64,000 nucleotides of DNA from Hexactinellida sp. DTS-2022 (GCA_028753945.1 JAPNXP010000005.1:3472001-3536000), one strand, 5' to 3'; shown: positions 1 through 12,443, counted from the first letter of the stretch. Program-made: numbers and translations. The notes: a model not told the origin generated them from the sequence alone.

Positions 1-392
1 CATTTCTCAAACCACTAATAAATTTTCTTAGACAACATTGATTTAAATTTACCTAAAGCACGAAATGTATTAGTTAATATACTTATGCGGTTATACTTTA
101 TACATCTGAGTCTTATTCTGTAGTATAATCAAATTTTTATAAAGGATTTATTGTATTGAGTAGGATGGGCGGTTAACCGGTTAACCGTGGCGAGAAAATG
201 AAATGTAACCGTAACTTCACATCGGTTAACCAACCCCACCCTTGTTATGTACCTATTAGGAGATTTGGAAGTTTGTTTCAATTTAAATGCTGTTTCAATT
301 CCCCCATCACTTTAATACAACCCGACAAACAAACAAGCAACCTCACAGCACTTGACTTTTAATAATATATATATAATCGTTTAGATACTGAG
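1..392. other. AT-rich non-coding start of window
   Basis: No gene seen. Near 170-230 there is a cluster of GGTTAACC palindromes in direct and inverted order, which may be the ends of a small decayed inverted-repeat element. At 349-372 the string CTTTTAATAATATA resembles the reverse complement of the Helitron 5' end seen cleanly at 20313 and 40272, so this may be an old Helitron edge. Confidence 0.3.
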
Positions 393-1325
393 TCAAAACA
401 CTGGATATAAGTTTCGGATCCCTTTTATGATGTTGTTAAAGATGTTATCCTTGTTTCTCCTCCTCCAACAACCCTCAGCCAGATGTGTTTCCAACAGTTC
501 ATCAGGATTAGTAGTTGATCCTCTTCTCATTCTTTTCTTAACAATGTTCCAGCTACCTTCAATTCCTTGAGTGTGCACACCAGTAGTTGGATTCACGAAG
601 TTCTCACTATGGTTCACAGTGTGATGCGTGTACTGGGGTGTATGAGCCAAGATATTGTATGCAGCCCACTCATCTGAGTAGACTACGGAGCCAGGTAGGA
701 CGTAATGCTGGATAAGGGGTAGCAGAGTTGCAGCAGATCTATCTGGTACACATAACATAACCATTCGGCCTGAATCTCTCTCGACTATTCCAAAAACCCA
801 AGTCCCCACTACTAATCTTCCGCGGTTGTATTTACGTTTGCCGAACTTGGATTCATCAATCTCCACGATAATCCCGGGACCACCTAAGGGTTCAGCATCT
901 TGTATGATCTCTTCAACACAGATATCCCTCATAAAGTTCTTCCAATCAACAACAGTAGCTGGTGCCCACTGCAACTGCTTCTCGATAATAGCGTGTGACT
1001 GAATGTCCTCACACCAGAGATACATGAATTGGAGAAGCGAAGTAAGCGAGAGTTTGGAAGGATGAAAGAAGGAACCAAAACGGATTGAACAGGAACTCTT
1101 GCATGCGCGACATTTCCACTTGTAACCATCCTGGGAGTTGGCGTAGGCACCCTCATACATTTCCTCCCCACATTTGCATTGCATTGCACGAGCTAAAAGG
1201 CCATAATCCCGTAACCAGTTAATTGTGTGTTGGTAGTTTGATGTTAGAGAATACAGGTGAGGGAGAAGAAAGTCAGTTGGGATGTCGGAAATTATAGTTG
1301 GGATTTGTAATGGGATGTAATCCAT
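393..1325 (-). CDS. Merlin / ISXO2-like (IS1595-type) transposase, 310 aa
   Basis: This open frame encodes a DDE-type transposase, the enzyme that cuts and rejoins DNA for Merlin transposons, the animal relatives of bacterial IS1016/IS1595. An N-terminal zinc ribbon is visible as C50-x-C52 with C72-x2-C75. The catalytic core shows D157 in VEIDESKFGKRKYNRG, D218 in VYSDEWAAY and E256 in TQGIEGSWN, followed by a basic KKRMRR stretch. The frame runs from ATG at 1325 to a stop at 393 with no break, at the usual length for the family (about 300 residues). I could not find matching terminal inverted repeats around it, so it is either an element with worn ends or a captured gene. The family call is firm; current activity is unknown. 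Confidence 0.88.
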   Translation of the reverse strand: MDYIPLQIPTIISDIPTDFLLPHLYSLTSNYQHTINWLRDYGLLARAMQCKCGEEMYEGAYANSQDGYKWKCRACKSSCSIRFGSFFHPSKLSLTSLLQFMYLWCEDIQSHAIIEKQLQWAPATVVDWKNFMRDICVEEIIQDAEPLGGPGIIVEIDESKFGKRKYNRGRLVVGTWVFGIVERDSGRMVMLCVPDRSAATLLPLIQHYVLPGSVVYSDEWAAYNILAHTPQYTHHTVNHSENFVNPTTGVHTQGIEGSWNIVKKRMRRGSTTNPDELLETHLAEGCWRRRNKDNIFNNIIKGIRNLYPVF

Positions 1326-2220
1326 TTAAAGTTTAGAATAAAATTAATCTGTGTTTATATACTATTTTTTTCCTAACGTAGTAACAATATTTAATGTTTG
1401 GAATGCACTGTGGTTGCTAGAAGAAACAATATCTAGTTAGTAACGACAATTTTGCACATTACAATGCAAACACATTCTTTACGCACAGACTCGTATCTAA
1501 AGTCGATTATCTAGACAATAATCTGTTTTAATAATTTTATTTATATTATTAAACTAAGACTGTGTTAATTAATAAGGCCAGGTAAAATGAATTAATTGTA
1601 TATCAATCAGATTGTTTCATAAAATACCGATTGCGGGCGGGATTTTTATTTTATTTTGTATTTCAGTAATATGCAAATACACGTATCAGTATCCTATACT
1701 AAACAATATTAATTTTAATTTAATTAGAATTCACATGACAATGCCAATTAATTAAACGTAATGCCCTCAATACATGACTTATTAAAAATTGATACAATAG
1801 GAGTACTTTACACAAGTTTATAGCTAATATTTGTACAATTTGGTTCAGAAGATACTAAAAGAAATATCCGGACGGGGGTGAATTTTGGGACGGACGGGGA
1901 TTATAAATTAGTTATTTTGTTAATATGGCCTAAAATAATATTTTAATAGAAATAGTCTCTACGCGATTTTAAAAGATTACACTGAGCAGGCGGTTTCAGA
2001 AAAGTATTATTGCTCATTTAAGTAATTGATCTTAGTATAATTTTGTGATTATTATTAGAATTAAGGAGACGTTGTCAATTAACTGTAACAGATTATTCTA
2101 CTCCTGGAAATAATTGTTGCATAATTTATCATATGTATGGAGTGTAGCTTTACCAAATTATACAGTTACATGAAAGATATTAGCTGTGGAGCGGATTAAA
2201 TAGTGTAATAAATAATTATA

Positions 2221-2313
2221 GAATATGATACCACTCAAATAATTATGTTCCATTTATACTCTGTAAGAATATGATACCACTCAAATAATTATGTTCAATT
2301 TATACTCTGGTAG
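2221..2313. repeat. Tandem duplication of a ~47-bp unit
   Basis: Two adjacent near-identical copies start with GAATATGATACCACTCAAAT and end with TTTATACTCTG. They differ at very few positions, so the duplication is recent. Confidence 0.8.
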
Positions 2314-4826
2314 AATTTGGACTTGGATACTAGGACAATAAAAGTATTATAAGTGGCAGCGACGCCTGTTATAAACATTACCTTATCTATCGTCTCGTCC
2401 TTGTATTATAATTTCAAGCTATTTAGAGAATAACAAATTCCTTAAAGAATCTTAAATTATAGGATAAACCATCTAGATTTGATGACCGATTGAAGCAAGT
2501 GCAGGAGCAGTTGCTTCACTATTTGTAGATACAGTAGTGTCCGCCTAAGATTAATGTCTATAAAAAGGAATGTTTCATTATTATCACCATATTTTTTATA
2601 TAATTATTACTTCTAAACGGTCATTTATTGTTATAATATAAGGTATATATGTGGAAAATAGCAAGTTTGCAGAAGTCAAGGAGTAAAATTGTAGCAAAAT
2701 AGAATTGATAAATTTGTGATTGCGTAATGACAGTGTAATTGGAATTCAACATGAAACCTCAAAATCGTCACTAGTAAATGAATAAAGATGTATAGTCATT
2801 AGGAATAGCTTGTATGCATAAGAGTAACTACTGTAATAGCATTGTTTATAGTATAAAAGGCTTCTGTGATGTTATCAATTTTCTCCATAGGGTTTGGCTT
2901 ATAACTGATTTTGGCCGTAACTTTGTCAATTATTGTCCGATTTTGGGTTTCTTTTGGTCTATCTTCATCATTTATCGAGTTCTAGACGTGTGCATACAGT
3001 GTTTTAGCCTAACTCCACGAAATCTTGGAGGTGTTTATTACTGAAGTTGCACCGAATTTACGACCTTTTGATCCATCCTGACAAGAATATACCATATAAT
3101 CTTCCAAAGTAAATTCTGAAAGACTTTTTATGGACTTCCAGTGACGTCCATAAAAATTTGGAGTGTTCTGAATAACTTTGTAGAGACATTCAAGAGAAAC
3201 TGGGCCAAATATCACTTTGAGTCTCCGTATTAATGGATATTAAGCTCCCGCAGGTGGGGAGATGCGCGGCCAGAGCCGGCTGGAAGTGCATCTGTAACAT
3301 AATAATTTAACAAATTAAAGAAAATCAATCAAAATAAATGATGAAATTTGTAAACAGTAAAGGTAATTACATATTTATATGATATATGATTGCTTTACAA
3401 TATATTATTCTCGTTTTCGAAGAATTGCACGAATTGTGAAATATTCTCAGTAAAATATCCTCAGCGAGTTATAAACACGATTAAGCAATTTGCTAAAACT
3501 AAAAGGTGAATATGTAAGAATATGAGCTAAATAACAAATATTTGCTATTTTATTTTTATGTTAAATAATCCAAGTCATCATAAATGGCGCTTAAACCGCA
3601 ACTCCGAGAACTTCAAAAACCGTCTCAATCGATGGGGGAGGGCCATGAGCTTTTTGCCCATTTATGTTGAAATTGTAACTTTCAATTTAAATTCATACCC
3701 TCGAGTGAAAATTATGAACTGGCTTATCTTTTTTGTGATTTAGGTGAGTTGCCAGTCTGTGTATTTATCTCTCAAAATAATTATGGTGCAAGTAAATATT
3801 TCCAAAGAACTTAACATATTTGAAGTTTAGACCTCTATAGACCCTCAACATCCTACTGTATTGTCTTAATTCCATGCATAGAAAACTAAAATTACACCTG
3901 TGCGGATAGGGTTTCTTGCGAAGGGACTATATTTGATGTTTAAGCGATAGTGCCTCAATGAGTAAATAATGTCTACTCTGCACAGCTATCATTTTAGATT
4001 TATCTTAGTAATAATCACTGTAAGGTATACTCCGCTTAATTGGGAAACTTTAATGTTTGTTTCAGGCCTCTTGTCCGAATTAAGCAGAGTTCCCAACTAA
4101 CCGAAAAATGTATATATAGTATCAGTCTAGTAGCGATTTACAACAATCTCAGTATTAAACATTTTATAAAAATTCCTCCACTGCCTGCGGATACTTGACC
4201 TTGAGGCTACTCACAACCAAACTAGAGTTTATTATTTCGTGGATAGTCTGGAAAAAAAATCGATTTTCGATTCTATTGAGAGTAATATTAACTTATTATT
4301 TTAGATAGTAAATTATTGACAATCCAAAAAATTGTTAAAAATATACAAAACCAGTTCTGAACAATCAAAGAAGCCATCCATAAAAAATCCTATTGTTGGC
4401 TGAGGCCCTACAATACTCAAGATGGGAAAGTGAGTTTATTTTATTTTTCTAATAGTAGTACACGGGTGGATATTTTGCCAAATTATTTTGAATTCTGATT
4501 AGATTTGAACTCAGTAGGGGTCAAAGATCCTGGAAATCTCTGTTATATAGCCAATTTCGGGAGGAAGTTAAAATTTCGGCCCCATTGTGATCGTCAGAGT
4601 AATTGAAATTAGATTGTTCTTGGATTGCACGCTATGAATTATAGCCACATTGAAAATTTCAGGTAAATCTGAGCAGTAGTTTATCTGTGGTAACTATTAC
4701 AAGCTCCAGTAATGTGAAGGTCACCATGGAAGAACTCTTTTTCAAATGAAGTAAAAAGTTTATGGGCGCGCACCGTCTTAATTTGCTTTCAAATACGATG
4801 TTATTCATACAGTACCATACATGCAT

Positions 4827-5027
4827 ATGTAATTAAAGTGTAAACCTAAATTTTCAACATTTCAATATAAAAATTCAGAGTTATAGTCATTTAAAGTCAG
4901 ATTTGGACTGTCAATGTGCCAAGTCTGACTTCAAATACTGTAACTCTTAAAGTTTGAATTGTAAAGTTTAAATCAAGGATCTCTCCCAAATTATATATGA
5001 ATTCATTAGTTTACACTTGGTTTCAAA
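4827..5027. repeat. Fold-back sequence, possible decayed miniature element
   Basis: Inner arms AAAGTCAGATTTGG and CCAAGTCTGACTT face each other. Outer parts (AAAGTGTAAAC against GTTTACACTT) also pair. This suggests a palindromic miniature element of about 200 bp, but no clear target duplication was found. Confidence 0.35.
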
Positions 5028-5384
5028 CAATTTGGATATAAATTGTGAATCCTAAACCATTTAATATTAATAAAAAAAGCAAAAATACCAAAAATTCTAG
5101 TTCTAGACCGATTTTCGAGATTTTTTTTGTGGATCTATATACTACATATATAGAAGTAGTGTTTAAAGCAATAAACTGTAAAATCAGTGATAGTTTCTGA
5201 CTTTATTTTCTGAGATTGATTAGCCTTAAACTTTTCTAACCTTTATTTTCCTTTCAACTCATTGGGTGGTCCCTTCACTTTTCTATTTTGAATCTCAGAC
5301 ACCCGTAGACCAATAAATACAATTTTGTGCGAAAATGGTCGCAATACCCGACTTCCAATGCGTCCATAATCTAAGTTGATTGAT

Positions 5385-5800
5385 ATTTAAATAATGAATA
5401 ATTCATGAATAATTCATGAATAATTCGCGAATAATTCATGATACTCGAAATGTATATTTGATTATCTTGAATAATCGAATTACTCGAAATGTATATCTTG
5501 AATAATTGAAACACTCGAAATGAATTATCCTTGATGTATTGAATAATTCGAATGAATAATTCGTGAATAAATAACTCATGAATAATTCAATTATTCATGA
5601 GTTATTTATTTAGAATAATAATTGAATTACTCGAATTGAATAATAGTAAATTAATTAAATAATTGAATTATCGAAATGAATAATTCATGACTAATTGAAT
5701 TATTGAATCACTCGAAATCAATAATAATTAATTAATAAATTAAATAATTCGAAATGAATAATTCTTGACTAATTGAATAATTCATGAGTAATTGAATACA
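5385..5800. repeat. Degenerate GAATAATTCATGAATAATT simple repeat
   Basis: Many imperfect copies of an AT-rich, self-complementary motif (AATAATTCATGAATAATT, ATTACTCGAAATG). A similar motif resumes around 6230-6262 and 6742-6800, on both sides of the hAT miniature at 6263. The block was probably continuous before later insertions. Confidence 0.7.
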
Positions 5801-6215
5801 CGTTTTTTTTAAATAAGGATTCCTAATTCAAACTTCAGCTGAAGTTCCTTATTTTTTTTTGCCAATTTCAGCCTCAAAGTTCCTTATTGGTTCCTTATTT
5901 TCTTGGGCTCGAAATATTGCTTAGTAAGAAGGTACCTACGTATTCAATTACTTAATTAACTGATTATTGATATTTTAACAGTAGGCTTGATGAGTTTAAA
6001 GTAGTATTTGAAGATGATACAATTGATTATATATCAAAGAAAGATATAGACGATGTTGAATTATTCTTGATAAATTAATAAATGATACTATGATAGGTCA
6101 TTTATTTATGGTTTTATAATCTCAGGCTGTGCAGTTCCTCAGAGTTCCTTAATTTATTGCCAATTCTCAGCCTGGAGTTCCTTATAAAGGTGTTCCTTAT
6201 TTTTAAAAACATGTA
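5795..6215. repeat. Probable inverted-repeat insertion with AAGTTCCTTAT motifs
   Basis: The left end contains TTTTAAATAAGGATTCC and the right end GGTGTTCCTTATTTTTAAAA, with internal GTTCCTTA motifs in several copies. The block separates two stretches of the same AT-rich simple repeat. Boundaries and family are uncertain. Confidence 0.35.
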
Positions 6216-6262
6216 ATTCATGAAATAGGAAATTTTTGAAATGAATAATTCTTAAATAATAT

Positions 6263-6741
6263 CAGGGCTTTTCATGAGTCACCAAGTCATGTGACTCGAG
6301 TCATCGAGTCAATTGACTCGTGACATAATTCAGTGACTCGAGTCACCGAGTCTGACTCGATGACTCGTGTTGACTCGCGAGTCATCAATTCAATCAGATA
6401 ATTTCTTTTGAGATTCATGGGTTTTTAATATTCGGAATATAATCAGATTAGTAGAAGATTATTCAGGTAATACTCAATTTCATATTGCTTAATATTACCA
6501 CATGTACACATCATTAATTCGCGATTCCTGAATTCGATGGCTCGCGAATCCTGACTCGATGACTCGCGATTCCTGACTCGAGTCACCGAGTCAATTGACT
6601 CGTGATAAAATTCGATGACTCGAGTCACCGTGTCAATTGACTCGTGACAAAATTAGGTGACTCGAGTCACCGAGTCTGACTCGATGACTCGTGGTGACTC
6701 GCGAGTCATCCAGTCAATCAAGTAACTCGTGAAAAACCCTG
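6263..6741. mobile_element. hAT-type miniature element, GACTCGAGTC-rich, 479 bp
   Basis: Ends are CAGGGCTTTTCATGAGTCAC and the complement of CAGGGTTTTTCACGAGTTAC. The flanks AATAATAT (6255-6262) and AATAAAAT (6742-6749) match at 7 of 8 bases, the 8-bp target duplication typical of hAT. The interior is packed with the palindromic core GACTCGAGTCACCGAGTC, which makes it strongly fold-back. No transposase is encoded. Confidence 0.85.
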
Positions 6742-7037
6742 AATAAAATCATGAATTACTCTTAAATAGATAACTAATTATTTAATTATTCATGACTATT
6801 CCTAGTTTTCCTGATTCCTTAATTAATTATATATACCAAATACAAAATATGATTGTCATTGTTATTTTCACCTATTATGAATTGTAATTTCATGTTGTGA
6901 TACTTGTCCTAATTATCTGATGATTCATGTTATTTTGTTATGATCCCATACTCATCCAGCACTAAAGATACCTAGTTAAAATCTTCTCAGAATTTAAAAA
7001 AAAATTCCAGCTGCTCTTCCCGATAATACTACATATA

Positions 7038-7298
7038 CCGTATTTCCTTGAATAGTAGCCCCCCTCGAATAATCGCCCCCCCCCCAAATAATCACCCCCC
7101 CAAATAAGTCCTAATTATTTTTTGACACCGCCTAGAATTACCGTTGATATCAAATAATCGCCTCCCTACAATTATTGACTCAGCTCAAATGATTATATTC
7201 CACAAATATTCGCCATTCTCGAAAATCATAACATTTTCTTGGGCCTAAATGGGACTTGAAATCAATAATCGCCCCGTCTACTTTTCAAGGCAATACGG
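7038..7298. mobile_element. TA-flanked miniature element (Tc1/mariner/pogo type), 261 bp
   Basis: Ends CCGTATTTCCTTGAATAGTAG and the complement of CCGTATTGCCTTGAAAAGTAG are flanked by TA on both sides (7036-7037, 7299-7300). The interior has runs of AATAATCGCCCCCC. It is non-coding and must have been moved by a partner element. Confidence 0.85.
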
Positions 7299-8097
7299 TA
7301 ATAATGTAATAAACTCAAAATGATTATTTTGCAATCTTGAGTAATAGTCCAGCAATATGGTGCAAGATTGTGCATTTTCGAGATAATAGTGCCAAATTTT
7401 GCACAATTGTAGTATTATAGGTTCTGATCAACTTCGGCTATGGCACATAGCAGAATTTTTGGAAGAACAAATTTTTCAGGGGGTCAAAAATTTGTGCCCA
7501 ATCGAAATCGCCGGCAGTATAAATACAGGATAGCTCATTCAAATGAATTCTTAACGACTTTATATTGTCAGATTCGTGCTCAGCACTTAATTTCCAGCAT
7601 TTTGATAGGTATATTGACTATATTTGGTGAGAATATTTTTTGGTATTCCATAGTAACGGTAAGAATGTGATAACATTCCGATCTCCCAATTTGGACTAAC
7701 CACATCGAGTGACCCCTTCTTTTTTTCGGGTATGCGTACTGAGTGCGAATATACTATTAGAAACACTCTAAATATTAATTGTCGATCCAAAAGTATGTAT
7801 TTATCATATTCCTGCTCAAAGCCAAGATTTATCCAAAATCAAAAGTAGTAGTTGCTTGGACCGACCATAGTTTCATAGTGCAATGCACATGCTCCCCCAT
7901 TTATTCGTCCTTGTGTCAGGCCAGTAGCTAGGGGGAGGCTCGCCGGCTAGGTTAACTTTTGTGATATATCTGACATTTGGATTTGTTGTTGAATTGTATA
8001 TTATGGAGTTTCAATTTCCTCATGCTCACATTTTGTATTAATACCCTCGAATAATCTAGCATCGCAATTGAACGTTGGTTTTGAAATTTGGGTGAAT

Positions 8098-8246
8098 CAG
8101 GGTTGTATCAACTCATTTTGAGTTGGCAGAAACAACTCATTTTCTTGAATGAGTTGGTGCCAGCAAAATGAGTTGAATGAGTTGAATGAGTTGGTAGACA
8201 AAAAATGAGTTGTTTTGCCAACTCAAAATGAGTTGATACAACCCTG
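8098..8246. mobile_element. hAT miniature element, 149 bp
   Basis: Terminal inverted repeats start CAGGGTTGTATCAACTCATT, and the whole body is built of AACTCATTTTGAGTT-like palindromes. Flanks GGGTGAAT and GGATGAAT agree at 7 of 8 positions. Confidence 0.88.
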
Positions 8247-8956
8247 GGATGAATAGTACTAGTAGCATTGTATCTGTCTTCCAAGGGCTTCGCCCTGGAT
8301 CCAACTGGGAGCTAACTGATCTCCCAGACCCCAAGCTGGCGATGCGATGTTTTAGAAACCACAACCCCCCTTATAGCAAATCCTAAATGCACCCCTACCC
8401 AGGGTCTTCATATTAAATTATTATACTCAGCTCCCCTGCAATCCTCATAGGCCTGCCTTGTGTAATAGTGATTTGTTAACCTGCCCCTCCCCCTAGTCAC
8501 TTAATGGCACCACCCCAAAGAGAGGCGATTCCGATCCTGCTTCTAGGTAAATGATTAGCTCATTCAGTCCCAACCAACATTTCATACTATTTTCACTCAT
8601 TTACTCACAATATCGTTTCAAAATATGAGACGCATTTACTCCAGTCCAAACAATAATTCGAACTACATTGACCCATTACATTGACCCCTTGCATTAAAAA
8701 TCGCACCCAAGGGGAGGCTAGCTAGGACCATGGCACCCTTTTCAGTGCTAAGGATGGGGCTAACACCGCATGCGAAGTGATATAAATAGTACGAGTATAT
8801 AGTTTACATGTTGTTTATATAAAATCTGGGAGGACTTAAGACCCCTAGCTCCCCAGATCTAGACCCTTGCCCCTTGAGATACTCTGGCACTAGCTCTGAC
8901 CAAACTTGGCTTCCCTCCATTTAATTACAATTAAGCTAATGATGTCTAAGCATTTT

Positions 8957-8992
8957 ATTAGTACAGTAGTGAAAACTCTTTTCACTACTGTA
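8957..8992. repeat. Short perfect hairpin (solo pogo-like ends)
   Basis: GTACAGTAGTGAAAA and its complement are separated by only a few bases. The TACAGTAGTG tip resembles the pogo-like miniatures elsewhere in the window (58646, 44371). It is possibly two element ends left after internal deletion. Confidence 0.5.
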
Positions 8993-9935
8993 CTTATAAT
9001 ATATTGAAGTGATAAAATTCGACCTAACTCTGGATTCAATTCTAGTTTTTATACAGAACTTCCTCTTAATTCAAGCGATGGCCCTTTGTCTATGAATCGC
9101 CCAAAGTCCGCAAGTCTCTCATTTCTCATAGTTGTTCTGAGGTTGGTTGTTCAGCTATGATTCAAAATGGAATTTGTAAATACGAAAATCGGATTCAGTA
9201 TATACATGATTACTTCTTATAACATTGGAAGTGAGTCTCTATCTCAATAATAAATCCGTTCTATATCGACCTATCACTCTAATATAATCGGGAAAAACAA
9301 ACAAACAAGCAAACAAAAAAAAGCACAACAATCGAATTTTAATAATATAAATTCATCGTCCCATGCAGCCAGAAAGAGCGAGATATCCCACTAATACATT
9401 TGTTTGATAAAAAGAGAAAAGCGGCTACGTCAGTTTTAACACTAATATCTGATGGCGTTACAACAACATAAATACTAGTCATAAGTGTGACTAATTATAA
9501 CAGTCTAATAACTAAAATGGTAACTATTTAAAACCATATATAAATATTTGCAGGGTGACGCAACCCCACATATGGAAGTAAGCTGGCAGATCCCTCCCTA
9601 GTCCCTATAGCAGGCTTATGGGCAGCTCAGGAACAAAACAGCCCTACCGACAGTGCCCTTGAAACTGTCTCAGTCCGCCCTAGTTGCATAAATACAATTA
9701 CTGAAATGTTTCACTTATTTTTGGACAAAATATTGAGGGATCAAGGTATTAAAATGGCGAATCAAATAGCAGGATATGAAATGCATACTTTTGGATCGAC
9801 AATTAATATTTAGAGTGTTTCTAATAGTATATTCGAACTCAGTACGCATACCCGAAAAAAACAAGGGGTCACTCGATATGGTTAGTCCAAATTGGGAGAT
9901 CGGAATGTTATCACATTCTTACCGTTGCTATGGAG

Positions 9936-9982
9936 ATAGGTATATTGACTATATTTCTCACCAAATATAGTCAATATACCTA
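9936..9982. repeat. Perfect 22-bp hairpin in right arm of the 2.9-kb element
   Basis: GATAGGTATATTGACTATAT is followed after a 6-base loop by its exact complement. The left arm has only one copy of this motif, at about 7607, followed by sequence the right arm lacks, so the hairpin arose by a local inverted duplication. Confidence 0.75.
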
Positions 9983-10251
9983 TCAAAATGCTGGAAATTA
10001 AGTGCTGAGCACGAATCTGACAATATAAAGTCGTTAAGAATTCATTTGAATGAGCTATCCTGTATTTATACTGCCGCCGATTTCGATTGGGCACCAAATT
10101 TTTACCCCCTTAAAAATTTGTTCTTCCAAAAATTCTGCTATGTGCCATAGCTGAAGTTGATCAGAACCTATAATACTACAATTGGGTAAAATTTGGCACT
10201 TTTATCTCGAAAATGCACAATCCGACCATTTCATGCACCATATTGCTGGAC

Positions 10252-10662
10252 AATAAAGACGGGCCTTAAGTAATAAAAATTAGATAATTTCGCTATAATT
10301 ATGACGAAATCCCCACCAAATTTTGTATTACGCCAGTGGCGCAAAGTGGCGCAAGGTGGTATATTTCCTAAAGTATTTCGAATTTCGGAATTAAAATTCT
10401 TGTGAATATACCCCATATATATAGAGCATGCGGAATATGCAATAATATACATTTAATCAATGTTCTGGGCTTCCGTCCTTAAGGTGTAAGGCCTCGGATC
10501 CCCTGAAAACTGGCGGGGGCCATACACTTGTTATTTTGTTCTATTATACTCTTTCCAATCATCTATTATTCAAGACAAAGTTTGACTCTCTAGCTCATAT
10601 ACTTTCCGAGATACATTGAGTTATGTGAATATGGAACTAAATGACATATCAATTACCATAAC
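10252..10662. other. Gene-free spacer
   Basis: No gene or clear repeat seen apart from short GTGGCGCAA repeats near 10335-10352. Confidence 0.5.
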
Positions 10663-10663
10663 A

Positions 10664-10885
10664 TTAATTGAAATTTTCCTACCCATAGGAAAATATTAGA
10701 TAATTGGGCAGTTATCAATGCAGTGATAGATACTATAAAAGTTAGTTCTATATAGTTGCATCAGGGGTATAGAGAGCTTTTAGCGATTCATTGTTTACTT
10801 TCAATACTGATGGAGTGACTTGTTGAAATTTTCTGGAAGGTGTTACTTTCCAGAATTTTCCTATGGGTAGGAAAATTTCAATTAA
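10664..10885. mobile_element. Palindrome-ended miniature insertion, ~222 bp
   Basis: The outer repeats TTAATTGAAATTTTCC and GAAAATTTCAATTAA are inverted. Each end is itself close to a palindrome (ATTTTCCTACCCATAGGAAAAT, with TATGGGTA in the other copy). It sits directly against the P-element remnant that begins at about 10886. The target duplication is not clear. Confidence 0.55.
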
Positions 10886-12170
10886 GCTGGATTACTGTGT
10901 GTATCCTGTTCAAGTTTACTCTGCATCTTTTAGTGATGTGCGTCTCCTCTATAATTTAGAGAAAGGATCCTTAGCTAAGTTAGCTCCTAGCTTGACTATC
11001 AAAGCTTGTTATCCTTCTGCTATTGAGCGCCAAAATGTGAAACTTGTTTTGAAAGTATCAACGAATTAACTGCTGCAGCTCTGAAGTTACAGAATGAACT
11101 CCGTAACCAAGAAGACCGAAACAATACACACGACTTTGTTGAAATGCTTCTTCAAATTTGGAAACTTTTCAAAATAAATTCCCCACTTAAGGTAAACGTT
11201 TGAATGATGATGATATCTCAAGACCTCTAACATACCAGGACGAACGATTTTCATTCTTAGCTTGTGTTGTTATTTGGTTAGAGACTTGGCTGGCCTTGCC
11301 AGGAAATGTAGGAAAGTTAAGTAAACAAACGTTTACCAGTTTTAAACCTACATGTACTGTATTGCCTCAAATAACTAACCATTTAACTGGATTTTGTGGA
11401 TTTAACTATCTTTTGACATCCTTTTTACAGACAGATCCACTGGAACATCATTTTGGCCTATATCGTAAAATGTCAGGTTCAAACTACCATATCTCGTATT
11501 TCAAATCCTTCAAACTCAACGCCGCCTCAAGTTATCCAACATATTAAAGATTTTTGCTTCACAACAAGATTGTGGCTTATATTCAATTCAGACCTTTATT
11601 GATTCATACTCATCCCTTGATACGAATAATGGCGATGAAATCGATGCCCAACTAGTCTGAGATGAAATTGATGATCTAACTTCTATTGAATGTAGTTTAC
11701 CTACAGACTCTTCAGTCATTAGCTTTTATTGCTGATTATGCAGTACATAAATATATTTAAAAAACTCAGCCAAGTCATGTTTGCGTTGATCTTTTGACCA
11801 TTGACAAAGACTTTATCTTTGATGAAGATTCACAACCCGAGTTCAGGCTTTTGCAATTAACTGACCGTGGTGGCCTAAAGTATCCATCTGAGTTTATCCT
11901 CGAATCTATAGTAACTTTATGGAAGACGTTAATTGCAATTGAAAGCAAAGACAACTTGTTGGCGATATTGATGCAATGTCATACATAAAAATTATTGTGG
12001 AAGTAACCTTGATATTCTTAGAAGAGACTGATGCGATTGCTAAATCGAGTTGCATTTCTTGTGGTGTCTCTATTTTGACTATCCTAAAAAATCTTGTTTT
12101 CACTTGCTCCAACTGTTTACTAGCTAACAAGGTTAAAATTATAACTCCGCTGTTGCATCTAAAGGTATAG
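10886..12170 (+). pseudogene. P-element (THAP9-like) transposase, C-terminal remnant
   Basis: Several plus-strand frames in order resemble the C-terminal half of P-element/THAP9 transposases: APSLTIKACYPSAIERQNVK near 11000, then EMLLQIWKLFKINSPL and an acidic-basic stretch near 11140-11250, LTGFCGFNYLLTSF near 11390, and LQTDPLEHHFGLYRKMSG at 11430-11480, the family's conserved Asp-Pro-Leu-Glu region. A further fragment lies at 11794-11988. The reading frame changes several times and carries stops, so no full protein can be made. The related but independent remnants at 28266-29100 and 57700-60960 show the family was active here more than once. The N-terminal THAP finger and first catalytic part are absent. 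Confidence 0.75.
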
Positions 12171-12443
12171 AAAATCGAAAACTGAAGAAGTTCTCACATT
12201 AATGAAATAAACCAGAAGGCTACTCTTCTATTATTATTATTGTTATTTGAACCCACATTATTCTTTATGTATTATTATCATTGTTGTTAAGTAGCAATAA
12301 AGACTCAATAGTGAAAATCTATTAATTTACTAGAATTATTTAGTATAACAGATTAATTTCTAAATGAAGTTGAAAACTTTGAACTGTGTTTATCACTTTC
12401 TCATCGTACACTACTTCATCCATGGTACATTTAATGGTAGGCC

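Larger units (their letters stand above)
1326..5380. other. Gene-free AT-rich stretch
   Basis: I see no convincing coding region in these 4 kb. Contents are AT-rich sequence, a duplicated 47-mer at 2221-2313, a ~100-bp dispersed repeat at about 2885-2985 that recurs near 22420-22520, a short segment at 3545-3760 related to the inverted-repeat element at 29524-30312, decayed pogo-like ends near 4020-4110, and a fold-back at 4827-5027. Short open frames here look like chance. Confidence 0.5.
7347..10251. mobile_element. 2.9-kb non-autonomous element with ~490-bp inverted arms
   Basis: The arm at 7347-7820 is repeated in reverse at about 9765-10251. Both tips read GTCCAGCAATATGGTGCA and are flanked by AATA (7343-7346 and 10252-10255), a possible short target duplication. 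About 1.9 kb between the arms shows no transposase; it contains a hAT miniature at 8098-8246 and a Helitron-edge-like stretch near 9290-9350. The arms have diverged: the right arm has lost a segment and gained a perfect hairpin at 9936-9982. Open frames in the arms mirror each other and are probably not genes. The superfamily is not recognised. Confidence 0.7.

Noticed and set aside
7440-10097. Frames repeated at 7440-7790 and 9776-10097 on opposite strands
   Set aside because: They are the inverted arms of the 2.9-kb element; no protein motif.
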